NCBI GenBank assembly: GCA_036563895.1
Contig: DATCLN010000153.1
Coordinates: 1 to 5,677, forward strand
Direction of reading: 5' to 3'
Origin: ZCTH02-B3 sp036563895
Lineage (GTDB): Bacteria; Bacillota; Bacilli; Paenibacillales; Paenibacillaceae
DNA length: 5,677 nucleotides
Shown: positions 5,198-5,677 of the stretch, one piece after another
Position numbering within the stretch: the first letter of the stretch is position 1
Layout: every line of letters starts with the position of its first letter
Position numbers and translations under genes: made by a program
Notes under the pieces: model-generated
What the model was told of the DNA's origin: nothing
Database searches by the model: none
Seen by the model: only the letters and a program-made list of their open reading frames with translations

Positions 5198-5298
5198 AAG
5201 CCCTTCGGGGAGGTGATTCGCGGGCAGGTCAAAGCTCGAATGAGGCGTTGCAGCAGAAACCGGCATGGGGTTGACATCAAAAGGGAGGGTACAGAAAA
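5198..5298 (+). other. Oxidoreductase-binding protein spacer with unpaired Shine-Dalgarno
   Basis: GGAGGTGAT (5209-5217) is fully complementary to the usual Bacillales 16S rRNA tail, but no ATG, GTG or TTG follows at usable distance. A small CCC-TTCG-GGG hairpin (5201-5210) lies beside it. The frame after the oxidoreductase TAA stays open for 34 codons and its TGA (5300-5302) overlaps the next ATG (5299). From ATG 5240 it would give 20 residues, with no good ribosome-binding site. No terminator is present, so the genes are probably cotranscribed. Confidence 0.3.
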
Positions 5299-5677
5299 AT
5301 GAAAATCAGAAAGTTCGCAGCTGCACTTATTGCAATGACGCTGGTGCTTTCCCTGCTGGCGGCGTGCGGCTCGGGTTCCTCGGGCAGCGGTTCGTCCGGC
5401 GGCTCCGGAGGGTCCGGTTCGGGAGGCACCCAGACGCAAGGGACTTCCGGCGGCTCGGGCGGCTCCGGCGGTTCCGGAGGGTCCGGCGGTGGACAGGTGC
5501 TGGAACTGCGCTTCGCCCTGGACCAAGGGCCCGATGACACGTGGACGAAAGCGGCGAGATATTTCGCCGAGGTGCTGGAGCAAAAGACGAACGGCCAAAT
5601 CAAATTCACCGTCTACGACTCGGGCACCCTCGGCGCGCAGCGCCAGGCGCTGGAAGGCATTCTGGCCGACACGATCC
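5299..5677 (+). CDS. TRAP-transporter DctP-type substrate-binding lipoprotein (partial)
   Basis: The first 126 residues are present and the gene runs off the window. Residues 1-23 form a lipoprotein signal: KIRK, a hydrophobic core, and lipobox LAAC with C23 as the predicted lipidated cysteine, anchoring the protein outside the membrane. Residues 24-65 are an almost pure Gly/Ser linker. From residue 67 the sequence fits the beginning of the DctP family: LRFALDQGPDD, an amphipathic helix ARYFAEVLEQKTNGQIKF, then VYDSGTLGAQRQALEGI. Such proteins capture organic acids, sugar acids or polyols for a DctQ/DctM membrane pair driven by an ion gradient; those genes should lie to the right. Ligand-binding residues, including the conserved arginine, are beyond the edge. 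GGGAGG (5283-5288) ten bases upstream supports ATG 5299. The family call is inferred from about 60 mature residues; other extracytoplasmic receptors are less likely. Confidence 0.8.
   Translation, partial: MKIRKFAAALIAMTLVLSLLAACGSGSSGSGSSGGSGGSGSGGTQTQGTSGGSGGSGGSGGSGGGQVLELRFALDQGPDDTWTKAARYFAEVLEQKTNGQIKFTVYDSGTLGAQRQALEGILADTI
5368..5493 (+). repeat. Gly/Ser-rich low-complexity linker repeat
   Basis: This stretch encodes residues 24-65 directly after the lipidated cysteine, mostly GGS and GS units interrupted by TQTQGT. TCCGGCGG/TCCGGAGG-like units recur, but the codons vary (TCC, TCG, AGC; GGC, GGA, GGG, GGT), so it is not a recent perfect tandem duplication. It probably works as a flexible tether between membrane and binding domain. 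Confidence 0.85.

Noticed and set aside
4085..5266. A 393-codon open frame on the minus strand across the oxidoreductase
   Set aside because: It is a shadow of the Gfo/Idh/MocA gene, with no recognisable domain, and it runs through the control region.
5271..5276. Consensus TTGACA before the binding-protein gene as a promoter
   Set aside because: No -10-like hexamer lies 16-18 bases downstream; that position is A-rich sequence at the start codon.

Overview
The window looks like a carbohydrate or sugar-acid catabolism locus from a GC-rich, Gram-positive Bacillales-type Firmicute, possibly a thermophile. The evidence is strong AGGAGG-type ribosome-binding sites, SigA-like promoters (TTGACA/TATGAT and TTGACG/TATAGT), a near-consensus CcpA cre site, a LacI-family repressor with palindromic operators, and a lipobox-type solute-binding protein. 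The species cannot be named from the sequence. All supported genes are on the + strand; the long minus-strand open frames are GC-driven shadows.

Layout. Positions 1-252 are AT-richer and hold no convincing gene. They contain a nested stem-loop (41-94), an intrinsic-terminator-like hairpin (158-198), a perfect 10-bp inverted repeat (207-237) and a possible promoter (218-247). A possible 44-aa ORF (253-387) then ends in a GTGA overlap with a zinc-type medium-chain dehydrogenase (384-1370). Positions 1371-1566 are a regulatory region with a SigA promoter followed by three LacI-type operators. Next comes a compact operon: LacI/RbsR-like repressor (1567-2571), ribokinase-like PfkB kinase (2599-3549) and RpiB/LacAB-family isomerase (3546-3998, ATGA overlap with the kinase). 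Positions 3999-4186 are a second control region with a promoter, an AT-rich dyad element at the start of the transcript, an unpaired Shine-Dalgarno and a cre site. It precedes a Gfo/Idh/MocA oxidoreductase (4187-5197) and the beginning of a TRAP-transporter DctP-type binding lipoprotein (5299 to the window edge).

How the genes may work together (inference): a TRAP system imports a sugar, polyol or sugar acid; one or both NAD(P)-dependent dehydrogenases oxidise it; the RbsK-like kinase phosphorylates the product; and the RpiB-like isomerase feeds it into the pentose-phosphate pool. The LacI repressor probably controls its own operon. A second, unidentified regulator may link the first dehydrogenase to the transport unit, because the same 11-bp sequence occurs in both upstream regions. 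Although rbsR and rbsK homologues are present, no ribose ABC transporter or rbsD is visible here. The RpiB homologue also departs from the usual ribose-5-phosphate site at two places, so ribose should not be assumed to be the substrate. No wholly new system is evident; the most interesting points are the regulatory architecture, the leader structure and the atypical active sites.
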